Assembly (NCBI RefSeq): GCF_009928425.1
Contig: NZ_JAABNS010000001.1
Location: 3,658,001 to 3,722,000 of the forward strand
DNA length: 64,000 bases
Source of the DNA: Pseudarthrobacter sp. ATCC 49987
Lineage (GTDB): Bacteria > Actinomycetota > Actinomycetes > Actinomycetales > Micrococcaceae
Direction of reading: 5' to 3'
Of the stretch, positions 33,354 to 42,951 are shown piece by piece; the first letter of the stretch is position 1; the number at the start of each line of letters is the position of its first letter. Below the pieces are notes generated by a model that saw only the letters and a list, made by a program, of their open reading frames with translations, was not told the origin of the DNA and searched no databases. Both the position numbers and the translations under genes were made by a program.

Positions 33354-36020
33354 ATGACCTACATCAACAACTTCGACGATGTGGGACCAGGCGACGCCGC
33401 CATGGCCGGGGGCAAGGGCGTCGGGCTGGGCGGCCTCGTCCAGGCCGGGCTCCCGGTCCCGCCGGGGTTTGTGCTGAACACCGCCGCCTATGCGGATTTT
33501 GTGGACGGCAACCACCTTCAGGCCGGCATTAATGAGCTGGCCGCGCTGCCGCCGCAGGCGGCGCCCCGGGACTACGAGGATGCCTCCCGGAGGATCCGTG
33601 CCCTGTTCACCGCCGGCACCATGCCGGGCGGGATCAGAGCAGAACTCGGCGCTGCCTACGGGCTTCTCGGCACCGGCGACACGGCCGTGGCGGTGCGCTC
33701 CTCCGCCACGGCCGAGGACCTTCCATCGGCCAGTTTCGCCGGGCAGCAGGAAACCTACCTGAACGTCGTCGGGGTGGAAGCCCTCGGCGGGGCCGTCAGG
33801 GATTGCTGGGCGTCCCTCTGGACGGCGCGGGCCATGGCCTACCGGGCCCGTGAAGGCATCGGACCGGACACGGTGCGCCTCGCGGTGGTGGTCCAGCGGA
33901 TGATCGAGGCCGAGTCGGCCGGGGTGATGTTCACCGCCAATCCGGCCAACGGGCGCCGCGACCAGCTCGTGATCAGTGCCGCGTGGGGCCTGGGCGAGTC
34001 GGTGGTTAGCGGAACTGTCACCACCGATGACGTCGTCGTCGAAGCGGGGACGGGCCGTGTGCTCTCGCGCCGGACCGCGGACAAGGACATCATGACCGTC
34101 TATGCGGACCACGGCACGCGGGAGCAGCCGGTGCCCAAGGACCGCCGTCGTCAGCCCGTCCTGGATGACCAGGCGGTGGCCAGGCTGGCCCGCTATGGAA
34201 CACGGATCGCGGCTCACTTCGGGGTGCCGCAGGACATCGAGTGGGCCCGGGCCGGTGGGGAGTTCTTCATCCTGCAATCACGGCCCGTCACTGCCCTGCC
34301 TGCACCGGCGGCTGACACCCCGGATACCTGGCCGGTGCCCTACCCGAAGGGACTCTACTTCCGGGCGAGCATCGTGGAACAGATGCCTGACCCGCTCTCG
34401 CCCTTGTTCGCCGACCTCATTGACGGCTCGGTGTCCCGGTCGCTGCGGGCGTTGCTGTCCGAGGCCGTCGGCAAAAATGTCATCCACGAGGACGACGTCG
34501 GGCTGCCCACCATCAACGGCTACGCCTATTACTACTACCGCAACGCGGCAATGTGGCGGGTGATGGGCAAGTCCCTGGCCGCGGTGCGCGCCCTGGTCCG
34601 CGGCCAGGCGCACATGGGCGTGGGCGGCTGGCGGGAATTTTCGCACCCCCGCTACGAAAAGGTGATCAAGGAATGGTCGGCGAAGCCCATCGGGGAGCTC
34701 TCCGGAGCGGAACTGCTGGAAGGCGTGCAGGCGCTGCTGGACGCCGGCACCGTGTACTACACGGCCGTCCAGTCAGTCATTCCGATCGCCGCGACCAGCG
34801 AAATCTCCTTCCGGACGTATTACGAGAAGTTCGTGCGGCGCGACGGAGATCCCCCCGCCCAGACATTCCTCCTGGGCTACGACAGTGAACCCATCAGGGC
34901 CGAGAAATCGCTGTACGACCTCGCCCTCTGGGCCCGGGGAGTTCCGGGGCTGGCCGCGGCGATTCTCAAGGACCCCACAGCTGTGCTTGTCCAGTCGCAG
35001 CGCACCGGGCTCGCCGCTGCCGGGATGGACCCGGCCCCCTGGAAGGAGTGGCATCCCCGATTCCAGGACCACCTCAACCGGTTCGGCCATGCGGTCTACA
35101 ACCTGGACTTCGCCAGCCCGGTGCCGGCAGACGACCCCTCGCAGCTGCTGGAGACTGTGAAGTTCTACCTCCGGGGGCAGGGCAACGACCCGCACGAGCG
35201 GCAACGGCTGTCGGCCGCCCGCCGGGAGGATCAAACCAGCCAAATCATCGCCCGGCTCGGGCCGCGACGCCGGGCCGCATTCCTCCGGCTGCTCCGGTGG
35301 GCACAGCACGCCGCCCCGATCCGCGAGGATGCCCTCGCCGACGTCGGCCTCGCCTGGCCGATGCTCCGGCGGATGCTGCTCGAACTCGGACAACGTCTGG
35401 TTGACTCCGCCGTCATTTCCGGGCCCGCCGACGTGTTCTGGCTGCGCCACCTGGAGCTGCGCAGCGCCGTCGAGTTTGGCCTCGCCGGGCCGGGCGCGCC
35501 GGCGGCCGTGGCGATCACCGGAGCAGACCGCCCCGTCCGCGCCGACGCCGTCGAGAAACGGAGGATGCTGTGGCGGGGACAGGCCAAGGCCGCCACCCCG
35601 CAACTGCTCCCGGAGAGCCGGTGGATGGAACGGGCCTTCGGGTCAATGATGCCGGGGCGACCCCAGGACCAGACCGGCGACGTCATCAAAGGTGCCGGGG
35701 CCAGCTCGGGCCAGGTCAGTGCCCCGGCCCGCGTCCTGAGGGGACCCGAGGATTTCGCCCGGATGGTGCCCGGAGACGTGCTGGTGGCCCGCATCACCAC
35801 TCCGGCGTGGACCTCGCTGTTCGCGATGGCCTCCGCCGTTGTTACCGACGTCGGCGGGCCCTTGAGCCACAGTTCTATCGTGGCCCGGGAGTACGGCATC
35901 CCGGCCGTGCTCGGTACCGGCGTTGCCACCCAGCGGATTGCGAGCGGCCAGCAGATCCGCGTCGACGGCGACGCCGGCACCGTCACGATCGGGCATCCGG
36001 CCGCTACGCAGGGTCAGTGA
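33354..36020 (+). CDS. Rph-like phosphotransferase (one-piece dikinase)
   Basis: An 888-residue ATP-dependent phosphotransferase. The ATP-grasp part fills about residues 1-320 (GGKGVGLGG, AVRSSATAEDLPSASFAG, FTANPANG, DIEWARAGGEFFILQSRP). A long helical middle follows, and the phosphohistidine domain is C-terminal: GGPLSHSSIVAREYG with His839. No PEP-binding barrel follows, so it is not PEP synthase. ATP-middle-His order and length match rifampin phosphotransferase. Arr two genes downstream supports this. The alternative is a fused form of the aryl kinase encoded at 7966-10979. The hydrolase gene follows by 12 bp. Confidence 0.78.
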   Translation: MTYINNFDDVGPGDAAMAGGKGVGLGGLVQAGLPVPPGFVLNTAAYADFVDGNHLQAGINELAALPPQAAPRDYEDASRRIRALFTAGTMPGGIRAELGAAYGLLGTGDTAVAVRSSATAEDLPSASFAGQQETYLNVVGVEALGGAVRDCWASLWTARAMAYRAREGIGPDTVRLAVVVQRMIEAESAGVMFTANPANGRRDQLVISAAWGLGESVVSGTVTTDDVVVEAGTGRVLSRRTADKDIMTVYADHGTREQPVPKDRRRQPVLDDQAVARLARYGTRIAAHFGVPQDIEWARAGGEFFILQSRPVTALPAPAADTPDTWPVPYPKGLYFRASIVEQMPDPLSPLFADLIDGSVSRSLRALLSEAVGKNVIHEDDVGLPTINGYAYYYYRNAAMWRVMGKSLAAVRALVRGQAHMGVGGWREFSHPRYEKVIKEWSAKPIGELSGAELLEGVQALLDAGTVYYTAVQSVIPIAATSEISFRTYYEKFVRRDGDPPAQTFLLGYDSEPIRAEKSLYDLALWARGVPGLAAAILKDPTAVLVQSQRTGLAAAGMDPAPWKEWHPRFQDHLNRFGHAVYNLDFASPVPADDPSQLLETVKFYLRGQGNDPHERQRLSAARREDQTSQIIARLGPRRRAAFLRLLRWAQHAAPIREDALADVGLAWPMLRRMLLELGQRLVDSAVISGPADVFWLRHLELRSAVEFGLAGPGAPAAVAITGADRPVRADAVEKRRMLWRGQAKAATPQLLPESRWMERAFGSMMPGRPQDQTGDVIKGAGASSGQVSAPARVLRGPEDFARMVPGDVLVARITTPAWTSLFAMASAVVTDVGGPLSHSSIVAREYGIPAVLGTGVATQRIASGQQIRVDGDAGTVTIGHPAATQGQ

Positions 36021-36032
36021 GTTGGAGGATCC

Positions 36033-37851
36033 ATGGACGGCTATGCCGAACTACGGGCGTTCCGCGCCACACACCCGTACCAGTCACTGACGGTCGACGG
36101 CGTCGAATGGAAGTACGTTTCGGGACCCGCCGCGACAGAGGCGGCAGCCGCCGGGGTGCCTGAGGAAGCCGGACCGGCACTTCTCGTCCTGGGCGGCGGC
36201 TTCTCGTTCGGCGATTCCGCGTTCCGCACAATCACCGCTTTCGAACGGCGCTTCCGCGTCATCTCCCCTTCTTATCCCTCGGTGCGGACAATGGCCGAAC
36301 TTCTGGCCGGGGTCGCGGCCATACTCGACGCCGAGGGAATCCGGTCCGCGAGTGTGTTCGGACATTCCCTTGGCGCCGGCGTCGCGCACGCCTTTTCCCG
36401 CCAGTATCCGCAGCGGGTGGACAAGCTCGTCTTGTCCGGGTTCGGTCTCTATACCCGGGGGCACACGCGCCTGGTGGGCGCCTTTGTGCGTCTCTTCTCG
36501 GTGCTGCCCAAGGCCGCCCTCGCCCGTTTCTACCGGCCGAGGATCGCGCGCCTTCTCGCGGGGGCGGAAGACGACGAGCGTGCGTTTCTCAGCGCCTACA
36601 CGGAGGACCTCTTCGCCGCACACACGAGGGAATCGGCCCTGGCGCGCCTGGCCGTGCTCCTGGACCTGGCGGCACATCCGGACCGGTACGCCACCACGTC
36701 CCCCTTCGAGCGTCCGGAGGACGTGCTGTTGATCGCCGCCTCCGACGACCGCGGCTTCACGCCGCGCGAACGCGAGGCCCTGCTGGCCGCCTATCCCGGC
36801 GCCCGGACCTACGTGTTCGGCAAGGGCGGGCACTGGGCGGCGGCCACCCACCCGGCCGAATACGCCGACGTCGTCGGACGCTTCCTCGACGGCCGGCCTT
36901 TATCCGCGGGGCGGGGCGAAAACCCTGCCGTCCCGCCGGAGCATCCGTTCCCCGAACGCGGCCGGGACGACCGGGAGCCAGGGCCGTCCGTGACGCTGGA
37001 CGCCAGGCTCGGGGCTTTCCGTGCCAGCCACCGGTACCGGACGCTCGACGTCGACGGCGCGCGCTGGCGCTACCTTGCCGGCGGCACGGGTGAGCAGACG
37101 GTGCTTCTGCCCTCCGGTGGGACCAGGATGCCGGACATGTACCTGCTGCTGATCGAAGCGCTGGAGCGGGACTTCCGCGTCCTGGCACCGGCCTATCCTG
37201 CTGGCGCCGGCATCGCCGGGCTCGCGGACGGGATGGCGGCGATCCTCGACGCCGAGGGCGTCGCGCAGGCGGATGTGCTGGGCTCCTCCTTCGGCGGTTT
37301 TGTGGCCCAGACCTTCGCCCGCAGGCATCCCCAACATGTGCGGCGCCTCGCTCGCGAATACCGGGAGTCCCGCCGCGGCCCCGCTCCCTTTGCTCCCGTT
37401 CCTGATCCGCTTCCTTGCCGTCCTTCCACAAAACGTTGTGCGTTCGCTGACCGGCTGGAACCTGCGCCGCTGGTTTGTCCCGGGCTCTCAGGACGACGCG
37501 GTGTTCTGGGACAGGCTGCTTTCGGACATCCTCAGCCGGCTGGGCAAGGAGGATCTGCTGTCCGCCCTGCGGGAGATGCACGAGTTCGCGCATCTCCCGG
37601 CCTTAGCGGGAGCGGGGGCGCCCACGTCCACGACCCCGCCGACGCCGGTGCTGCTGATCGAATCGGAGCGGGACGAAGTGTTCCCACCCCAGGCACGTGC
37701 GGCTCTCCGCGCCCTCTATCCCGCGGCGGAGGTCCGACTCTTCGCCGGCGCGGGCCACGGAGTGATGGCAACGCGGTCCGCGGAGTACATCGATGCCGTG
37801 CGGGAATTCCTGCGCAGACCGTGGCCCGGACCGCATCTTGAACCAAAATGA
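36033..37851 (+). pseudogene. Tandem alpha/beta-hydrolase, frameshifted in the second domain
   Basis: Two homologous hydrolase domains are fused. Domain 1 (~residues 1-290) has the nucleophile elbow FGHSLGAGVAHAF and the terminal His in GKGGHWAAA. Domain 2 starts near residue 325 (LGAFRASHRYRTLDVDGARW, with elbow LGSSFGGFVAQTF). Near 37350 the frame breaks: HVRRL should run into LANTGSP, but that sequence is in another frame, as if two bases of a GTG Val codon were lost. The correct frame then reads to 37851 with a final His in GAGHGVMA. As it stands, a 602-residue product with an aberrant tail ends at 37841. Domain 1 may still work. Confidence 0.75.
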
Positions 37852-37893
37852 GGTCGGCGCCAAAGTCAGAGCCCAACGTCGAGGAGGGTGTGC

Positions 37894-38319
37894 ATGGAGA
37901 AACCAACGCTGTCGTCCGAGGCCATTGATCCCGGGCCTTTCTTCCACGGCACGAAGGCTGACCTGAAGCCGGGGGACCTGCTGGAACCCGGCCATAGCTC
38001 GAATTTCGGGCAGCGCAAGAGGGCGAACTACATCTACCTGACCGCAACCCTGGATGCGGCTACGTGGGGAGCGGAACTCGGGGACGGACAGGGACCAGGC
38101 AGAATCTACCGGGTGGAGCCCACCGGCCCCTTTGAGGATGACCCCAATCTGACGGACAAGAAGTTCCCGGGCAACCCAACGAGGTCCTACCGCACCGAAG
38201 CGCCGCTGCGAGTAGTTGACGAGGTCTTTGGTTGGCAGCCGCACTCCCCCGAGGTGCTCCAGAACATGCGGAACCACCTTGAAGAACTTAAGCGGCTTGG
38301 CATCGAGGCCATCAACTGA
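37894..38319 (+). CDS. arr: Rifampin ADP-ribosyltransferase
   Basis: Arr inactivates rifamycins by ADP-ribosylation. The 141-residue protein is full length and follows the family closely: FFHGTKADLKPGDLLEPG, NFGQRKRANYIYLTATLD, DDPNLTDKKFPGNPTRSYR and the C-terminal LEELKRLGIEAI. ATG 37894 is placed six bases after GAGGAGG; GTG 37888 is less likely. With the Rph-like gene at 33354 it forms a group with two possible routes of rifamycin inactivation. No signs of mobility are seen right next to it. Confidence 0.93.
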   Translation: MEKPTLSSEAIDPGPFFHGTKADLKPGDLLEPGHSSNFGQRKRANYIYLTATLDAATWGAELGDGQGPGRIYRVEPTGPFEDDPNLTDKKFPGNPTRSYRTEAPLRVVDEVFGWQPHSPEVLQNMRNHLEELKRLGIEAIN

Positions 38320-38403
38320 ACTCCGGCGCTGCGTCAGTCAAAGATCTTGCTGGAGCCCAACGACGACGTCGCAGTCGACGGCCAAGGGTGCCTGTCATCC
38401 TGA

Positions 38404-38607
38404 TGGGACCTTGGCCTCTGGGAGCGCGGTACGGGAATTGACGCGTTTGTCATCGAGCCCGGGCACACGCCGATCGTGTTCGCCGGATGCGAGTTTGTGG
38501 CCTTCACCCCAACCGAGGAGGCGAAGCAGCAAAGCGCGGTGATGATGCCCAACATCATGAAGTTCGCCGAAGAGCAAGGAATCGAACTGCCAGGGCAGCA
38601 GACATAG
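38404..38607 (+). pseudogene. Orphan C-terminal coding fragment
   Basis: A 67-codon frame with protein-like composition (GIDAFVIEPGHTPIVFAG, later AEEQGIELPGQQT) ends at a TAG at 38607. It has an in-frame stop just upstream and no early start codon, so it looks like the 3' end of a lost or frameshifted gene. The family is not recognised. Confidence 0.35.
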
Positions 38608-38641
38608 GTCCTAGGCGGAAGTAAACGTAGTCCCGCCCGTC

Positions 38642-39328
38642 CTATTCCGCGCCCGGCAGCGCCCGCCGCTGCGGCCACAGGGTCACCGACTCCAATGCGG
38701 AGAGCGCCCGCGCCATGGCCTGGGCCTCCGCCGTGAACAGGTGCCCGTGGACCCTCTGGCTGCACAGCCGCAGCGCCTGGCCGCGGTCCAGGCCGAACCA
38801 GTCCATCACGGTGTCGATGCCGTGCGGGCTGAGCCGCCAGGTTTTGTCCGCGTCCTTGACGATCGCGTCCTCGACCGAGATGGCTTCCCGGCGGGAATCG
38901 TGGCCGTCGATGATGTCCAGGATGGCCGGGACTTTCCCGGCGTCGTACGCTGCATCGGCGAGGATCCCGGCGGCGAGCCGGGCGCCTTCCTTCTCGTGCA
39001 GCAGCACCAGATCCGGCCGGCCGCCGCCGGGCGCGATCGCCTGCAGGACCTCCGCGGGCGGCACCTGCGACCAGCCGATGTCGTGCAGCATGATCGCAGG
39101 GAGGACGACGGCGGCATCCGCCTCGGGGTGCGCCTCGAGCAGGGCCACGGCCAGCCCGAAGGCGTAGAGCGTGTGGGCGTCGTTGTCGCGGACTTTCAGG
39201 TACGGCGCCGCCCGGTCCCAGATGGCGGCGAGGTCCGGGTCCAGGGTGATGACGCCGTCGGGCTCCGCCTCGATCCCTCCGGCGATGTCCAGGCTGGAAA
39301 GGTTGGCTTCGGGCTGCAGTTTGGTCAT
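38642..39328 (-). CDS. HD-domain phosphohydrolase, paralogue of the CreD-like protein
   Basis: A 228-residue HD-superfamily protein with the same motif series as the enzyme at 4656-5444: IMLHDIGW, LHEKEG, DGHDSRRE and KDADKTWR. It lacks the Ala-rich N-terminal extension. ATG 39328 is chosen for the core length. It is not in an operon with a kinase or P450; the alcohol dehydrogenase upstream is separated from it by a strong terminator. A role as a phosphatase of small phosphorylated compounds is inferred. Confidence 0.78.
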   Translation of the reverse strand: MTKLQPEANLSSLDIAGGIEAEPDGVITLDPDLAAIWDRAAPYLKVRDNDAHTLYAFGLAVALLEAHPEADAAVVLPAIMLHDIGWSQVPPAEVLQAIAPGGGRPDLVLLHEKEGARLAAGILADAAYDAGKVPAILDIIDGHDSRREAISVEDAIVKDADKTWRLSPHGIDTVMDWFGLDRGQALRLCSQRVHGHLFTAEAQAMARALSALESVTLWPQRRALPGAE

Positions 39329-39393
39329 CCCGCCAGCGTGCCCGCCCACCGGGCCCGCGGGCAAGGACCACCTTCCGCCCAGCGGAACAAGAA

Positions 39394-39423
39394 GGGCCCG
39401 GCCGGTTCGATCCGGCCGGGCCC
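39394..39423 (-). terminator. Strong terminator of the alcohol dehydrogenase gene
   Basis: GGGCCCGGCCGG and CCGGCCGGGCCC form a perfect 12-bp stem with a six-base loop, 14 bp after the dehydrogenase stop. On the minus strand it is followed by the T-rich TTCTTGTT. Confidence 0.88.
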
Positions 39424-39437
39424 ATTCCTGTGTGGAG

Positions 39438-40481
39438 CTACACCAGGGTGGAGGTGTCGATCACGAAGCGGTACCGCACGTCGGAGGCGAGCACGCGCTC
39501 GTAGGCCTCGTTGATCTTGTCGGCCGGGATGACCTCGATCTCGGCGCCGAGGTGGTGCTCGGCGCAGAAGTCGAGCATTTCCTGCGTCTGGCGGATGCCG
39601 CCGATCATGGAACCGGCGAAGGAGCGGCGTCCGGCGATCAGGGCGAACGCGTTCACGGGCAGCGGTTCGGCCGGGGCGCCGACGTTCACGAGGGCGCCGT
39701 CGAGGGTCAGCAGCTGCAGGTAGGAGCTGATGTCGATCGAGGCGCTGACCGTGTTGATGATCAGGTCGAAGCTGCCGGTGAGGTCGGCGAAGGTGTTCTC
39801 GTCGCTCGTGGCGAAGTAGTGGTCCGCGCCGAGGCGCAGGCCGTCTTCCTGCTTCTTGAGCGACTGCGAGAGGACGGTGACCTCGGCGCCCATGGCGTGG
39901 GCGATCTTGACGGCCATGTGGCCCAGGCCGCCGAGTCCGACGACGGCGACCTTCTTGCCGGGGCCGGCGTTCCAGTGGCGCAGCGGCGAATAGGTGGTGA
40001 TGCCGGCGCACAGCAGGGGTGCGGCGACGTCGAGCTCGATGCCCTCGGGGATGGTGACGACGAAGTCCTCGGTCACAACGACGTGGGTGGAGTAGCCGCC
40101 CTGGGTGACGGTGCCGTCGCGGTCCACGGCGCCGTAGGTGCCGGTGTTGCCCTTGAGGCAGTACTGCTCCTCTCCGGCCTGGCAGTTGACGCATTCGCGG
40201 CACGAGTTGACCATGCAGCCGACGCCGACGCGGTCGCCCACCTTGTGTTTGGTGACGGCAGAGCCGACTTCGGTGACGATGCCGGCGATTTCGTGGCCCG
40301 GTGCCAGCAGGTAGGACTGCGGTCCCCAGTCGCCGCGGACGGTGTGGATGTCCGAGTGGCAGATGCCGGCGAACTTGATGTCAATCAGGACGTCGTGCGC
40401 GCCGACGTCGCGGCGTTCGATGGTGGTGGGGACGAGGGGTTCCGTCGCAGAGGTGGCGGCGTAAGCATTAACGGTAAGCAT
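39438..40481 (-). CDS. Zinc-dependent alcohol dehydrogenase
   Basis: Medium-chain NAD(P)-dependent dehydrogenase, 347 residues, of the YahK/cinnamyl-alcohol type. The catalytic zinc ligands are in GICHSDIH and PGHEIAG, and the structural zinc site is [15 protein letters not shown]. The Rossmann motif is [13 protein letters not shown]. It is divergent from the MmyB-type regulator across 189 bp that contain the bipartite repeat at 40602-40639, so that regulator likely controls it. Substrates are usually aldehydes or primary alcohols. Confidence 0.92.
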   Translation of the reverse strand: MLTVNAYAATSATEPLVPTTIERRDVGAHDVLIDIKFAGICHSDIHTVRGDWGPQSYLLAPGHEIAGIVTEVGSAVTKHKVGDRVGVGCMVNSCRECVNCQAGEEQYCLKGNTGTYGAVDRDGTVTQGGYSTHVVVTEDFVVTIPEGIELDVAAPLLCAGITTYSPLRHWNAGPGKKVAVVGLGGLGHMAVKIAHAMGAEVTVLSQSLKKQEDGLRLGADHYFATSDENTFADLTGSFDLIINTVSASIDISSYLQLLTLDGALVNVGAPAEPLPVNAFALIAGRRSFAGSMIGGIRQTQEMLDFCAEHHLGAEIEVIPADKINEAYERVLASDVRYRFVIDTSTLV

Positions 40482-40601
40482 GGATCTCCTGCTTGTGGGG
40501 TTCTGGGGGGTGCCCCGGCGTTCGGCACCGGTCAGGTGCGGCCTTTCGGCCCGGACGTCATCGGGGGCACTCTCCATCAAACACCATTCGGCTTCCGGTG
40601 A

Positions 40602-40639
40602 GGGAGGCACTGCTGGTAGGGGTACTGGCAGGGCCTCCC
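40602..40639. promoter_or_regulatory. Bipartite inverted repeat, copy 2 (regulator/ADH promoter)
   Basis: GGGAGGCACTG, 16 bp, then CAGGGCCTCCC, ending 31 bp before the regulator start. Arms and spacing match 32291-32328; the 16-bp centres differ (both contain GTAC). Conserved arms with a free centre are what a dimeric regulator site would show. Confidence 0.72.
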
Positions 40640-40670
40640 TTGCGGCGCCGCACCCTCTAACGTTGAAGGC

Positions 40671-41549
40671 ATGGACAATCAGAGCGAGACCCGGGACTTC
40701 CTTTCCACCCGGCGGGCGAAAATCACGCCCGAACAGGCGGGACTGCCGGTCTACGGCGGCAACCGCCGCGTCCCCGGACTGCGGCGCGGCGAGGTTGCCA
40801 TGCTGGCCGGTGTCAGTGTCGAGTATTACACCCGACTGGAACGCGGCAACCTCTCCGGAGTCTCCGAGGGCGTGCTGGAATCGCTGGCAAGGGCGCTGCA
40901 GTTGGACGAGGCGGAGCAAGCGCACCTGTTCGACCTGGCCCGAGCCGCGAGCAGCAGCCGAAAGCCCCAGCGCCGCCGCGCCACTTCCCAGCCGGTCCGT
41001 GCTGGCGTGCAACTGATGCTTGACGCGATCACCAACGCCCCGGCGTTCGTGCGCAACGGGCGCCTGGACATCCACGCCGCCAACCAGCTCGGCTACGCAC
41101 TGTATTCCGAGATGTACGCCAGCCCCGTCCGGCCGGCCAACCACGCCCGGTTCATCTTCCTGGACAACCGTTCCTACGGGTTTTACCCGGACTGGGACCG
41201 CGCCGCGAATGACACGGTCGCCATCCTGCGCACCGAGGCCGGCCGCGACCCGTATGACCGCGGCCTGACCGACCTCGTCGGGGAACTCTCCACCCGCAGC
41301 GAGGAATTCCGCACCCGGTGGGCCGCCCACAACGTCCGCCAGCACTACACCGGGATCAAGCACCTCCGGCACCCTGTGGTCGGCGACCTGCACCCGATGT
41401 ATGAGTCCCTGGAGCTCTCCGCCGATGCCGGGCTGTCGCTACTTGTTTATACCGCCGAGCCCGGCTCGACCACCGAGGACGCCCTGCGGCTGCTGGCCAG
41501 CTGGGCCGCGACGCAGGGGGCCGCTCAGGAACCGCTGACGCAAGGCTAA
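40671..41549 (+). CDS. MmyB-type helix-turn-helix regulator
   Basis: A 292-residue regulator. The Xre-type helix-turn-helix is at about residues 12-75 ([20 protein letters not shown], then [12 protein letters not shown]), followed by the MmyB-like ligand-binding domain with [13 protein letters not shown] and [13 protein letters not shown]. Such proteins are usually encoded next to the oxidoreductase they control; here the alcohol dehydrogenase is divergent. Because the inverted repeat upstream also occurs in the SDR gap at 32.3 kb, it may control both loci. The ligand is unknown. Confidence 0.88.
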   Translation: MDNQSETRDFLSTRRAKITPEQAGLPVYGGNRRVPGLRRGEVAMLAGVSVEYYTRLERGNLSGVSEGVLESLARALQLDEAEQAHLFDLARAASSSRKPQRRRATSQPVRAGVQLMLDAITNAPAFVRNGRLDIHAANQLGYALYSEMYASPVRPANHARFIFLDNRSYGFYPDWDRAANDTVAILRTEAGRDPYDRGLTDLVGELSTRSEEFRTRWAAHNVRQHYTGIKHLRHPVVGDLHPMYESLELSADAGLSLLVYTAEPGSTTEDALRLLASWAATQGAAQEPLTQG

Positions 41550-41559
41550 CGGGGCCCGG

Positions 41560-42696
41560 CTAGGTGCCGGCCACGATGCGGCCAATGATCAGGCGCATGA
41601 TCTCGTTGCTGCCTTCGAGGATCTGGTGGACCCGCAGGTCCCGGGCGATCTTCTCCAGTCCGTACTCGGAAAGGTAGCCGTAGCCCCCGTGGAGCTGGAT
41701 GGCGCTGTTGGCGACGTTGAAGCCGGCATCCGTGGCGACCCTCTTAGCCATGGCGCAGAGCTTGACGGCGTCGGGCGCGCCGCGGTCCAGCGCGTCCGCT
41801 GCCCGCCAGAGCAACGTCCGGGCGGTCACTAGCTCGGTTTCCATGTCGGCCAACTGGAACAGCAGGGATTGCTGGTTGATCAGCGGACCGCCGAACGCCT
41901 CGCGTTCCTTGAGGTAGGCCACCGACTTGTCCAGAGCAGTCTGGCCGCCGCCCAGGGAGCAGGCGCCCATGTTGATGCGGCCTCCGTTGAGCCCCTTCAT
42001 CGCGATCCCAAAACCGCTGCCTTCCTCGCCGAGGCGGTTGGCAGTCGGAACCCGGACATTGTCGAAAATAACCTGGCGGGTCGGCTGGGCGTTCCACCCC
42101 ATCTTTTTCTCGTTCGGACCGAACGACAGGCCCGGGGTGTCCGCCGGGACAACGATGGCGGTGATGCCGCGGTTTCCGGTGTCGGCGGTGCGGGCCATCA
42201 CGATGTAGTAGCTCGATGACCCGGCCCCGGAGATAAACTGCTTGACGCCGTTCAGCACGTACTCTTCGCCGTCGCGCGCTGCCCTGGTGCTCAGCGCGGC
42301 AGCGTCGGAGCCGGCGCCGGGCTCGGTAAGGCAGTAGCTGCCCAGCGCTTCCATGGAGGCAAGTTGCGGCACCCACTGGGCGCGCTGCTCATCGTTGCCG
42401 AACGAGTCGATCATCCAGACCACCATGTTGTGGATGGAGATGTAGGCGGCAATGGTCGGATCGGCCTTGGCCAGTTCCTCGAAGATCAGCACCGCATCGC
42501 TGCGTGTGAGCCCGGACCCGCCGAACTGCTCCTGCACATAGATGCCGCCCATACCCAGGGCGCCGGCTTCTCGCAGCACGTCCACTGGAAAGTGTTTGGT
42601 CTCGTCCCATTTCGCGGCGTTGGGGGCCAGGGCCTCGTTGGCGAAGTCCCGCACCATCGCAACCAGCGACTGCTGGTCCTCGTTGAGTTCAAACAT
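41560..42696 (-). CDS. Acyl-CoA dehydrogenase
   Basis: FAD-dependent acyl-CoA dehydrogenase, 378 residues, close to the short/branched-chain (isobutyryl-CoA) type. Signatures include YCLTEPGAGSDAAAL, KQFISGAG and, near the end, HGGYGYLSEYGLEKIARDLR with the EGSNEIMR segment. ATG 42696 follows GAGGAC. It stands alone; no thiolase or hydratase is next to it. The upstream near-palindrome TACTAGGA-CT-TCCTACTA suggests control by a TetR-like fatty-acid repressor encoded elsewhere. Confidence 0.92.
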   Translation of the reverse strand: MFELNEDQQSLVAMVRDFANEALAPNAAKWDETKHFPVDVLREAGALGMGGIYVQEQFGGSGLTRSDAVLIFEELAKADPTIAAYISIHNMVVWMIDSFGNDEQRAQWVPQLASMEALGSYCLTEPGAGSDAAALSTRAARDGEEYVLNGVKQFISGAGSSSYYIVMARTADTGNRGITAIVVPADTPGLSFGPNEKKMGWNAQPTRQVIFDNVRVPTANRLGEEGSGFGIAMKGLNGGRINMGACSLGGGQTALDKSVAYLKEREAFGGPLINQQSLLFQLADMETELVTARTLLWRAADALDRGAPDAVKLCAMAKRVATDAGFNVANSAIQLHGGYGYLSEYGLEKIARDLRVHQILEGSNEIMRLIIGRIVAGT

Positions 42697-42751
42697 ACCC
42701 AGTCCTCCGAAGCATAGATTTTGACTCAATGTAGTACGACGGGCCAATAAT

Positions 42752-42769
42752 TACTAGGACTTCCTACTA
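42752..42769. promoter_or_regulatory. Candidate operator of the acyl-CoA dehydrogenase gene
   Basis: TACTAGGA-CT-TCCTACTA (one mismatch in 8-bp arms) lies 56 bp upstream of the start codon in an AT-rich stretch. It looks like a TetR/FadR-type site. Confidence 0.5.
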
Positions 42770-42951
42770 TGTAATCTCCACGACAAGAGCGCCCGGGCCA
42801 ACTACCCGCGATAGCCGGCGGGCCGTGAGACTGCACATATTGGTTGACTTTCAAGTATTAGTGCCAAGCTATATGCATACGCATATACATGCGCAGCGCG
42901 GAACACCGACACAACGGTGACCGCAAAATCGCACACAGATTGGACTGACCC

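Noticed and set aside
33354..36020. Classical PEP synthase or pyruvate phosphate dikinase
   Set aside because: The phosphohistidine domain is at the extreme C-terminus and the PEP-binding barrel is missing.
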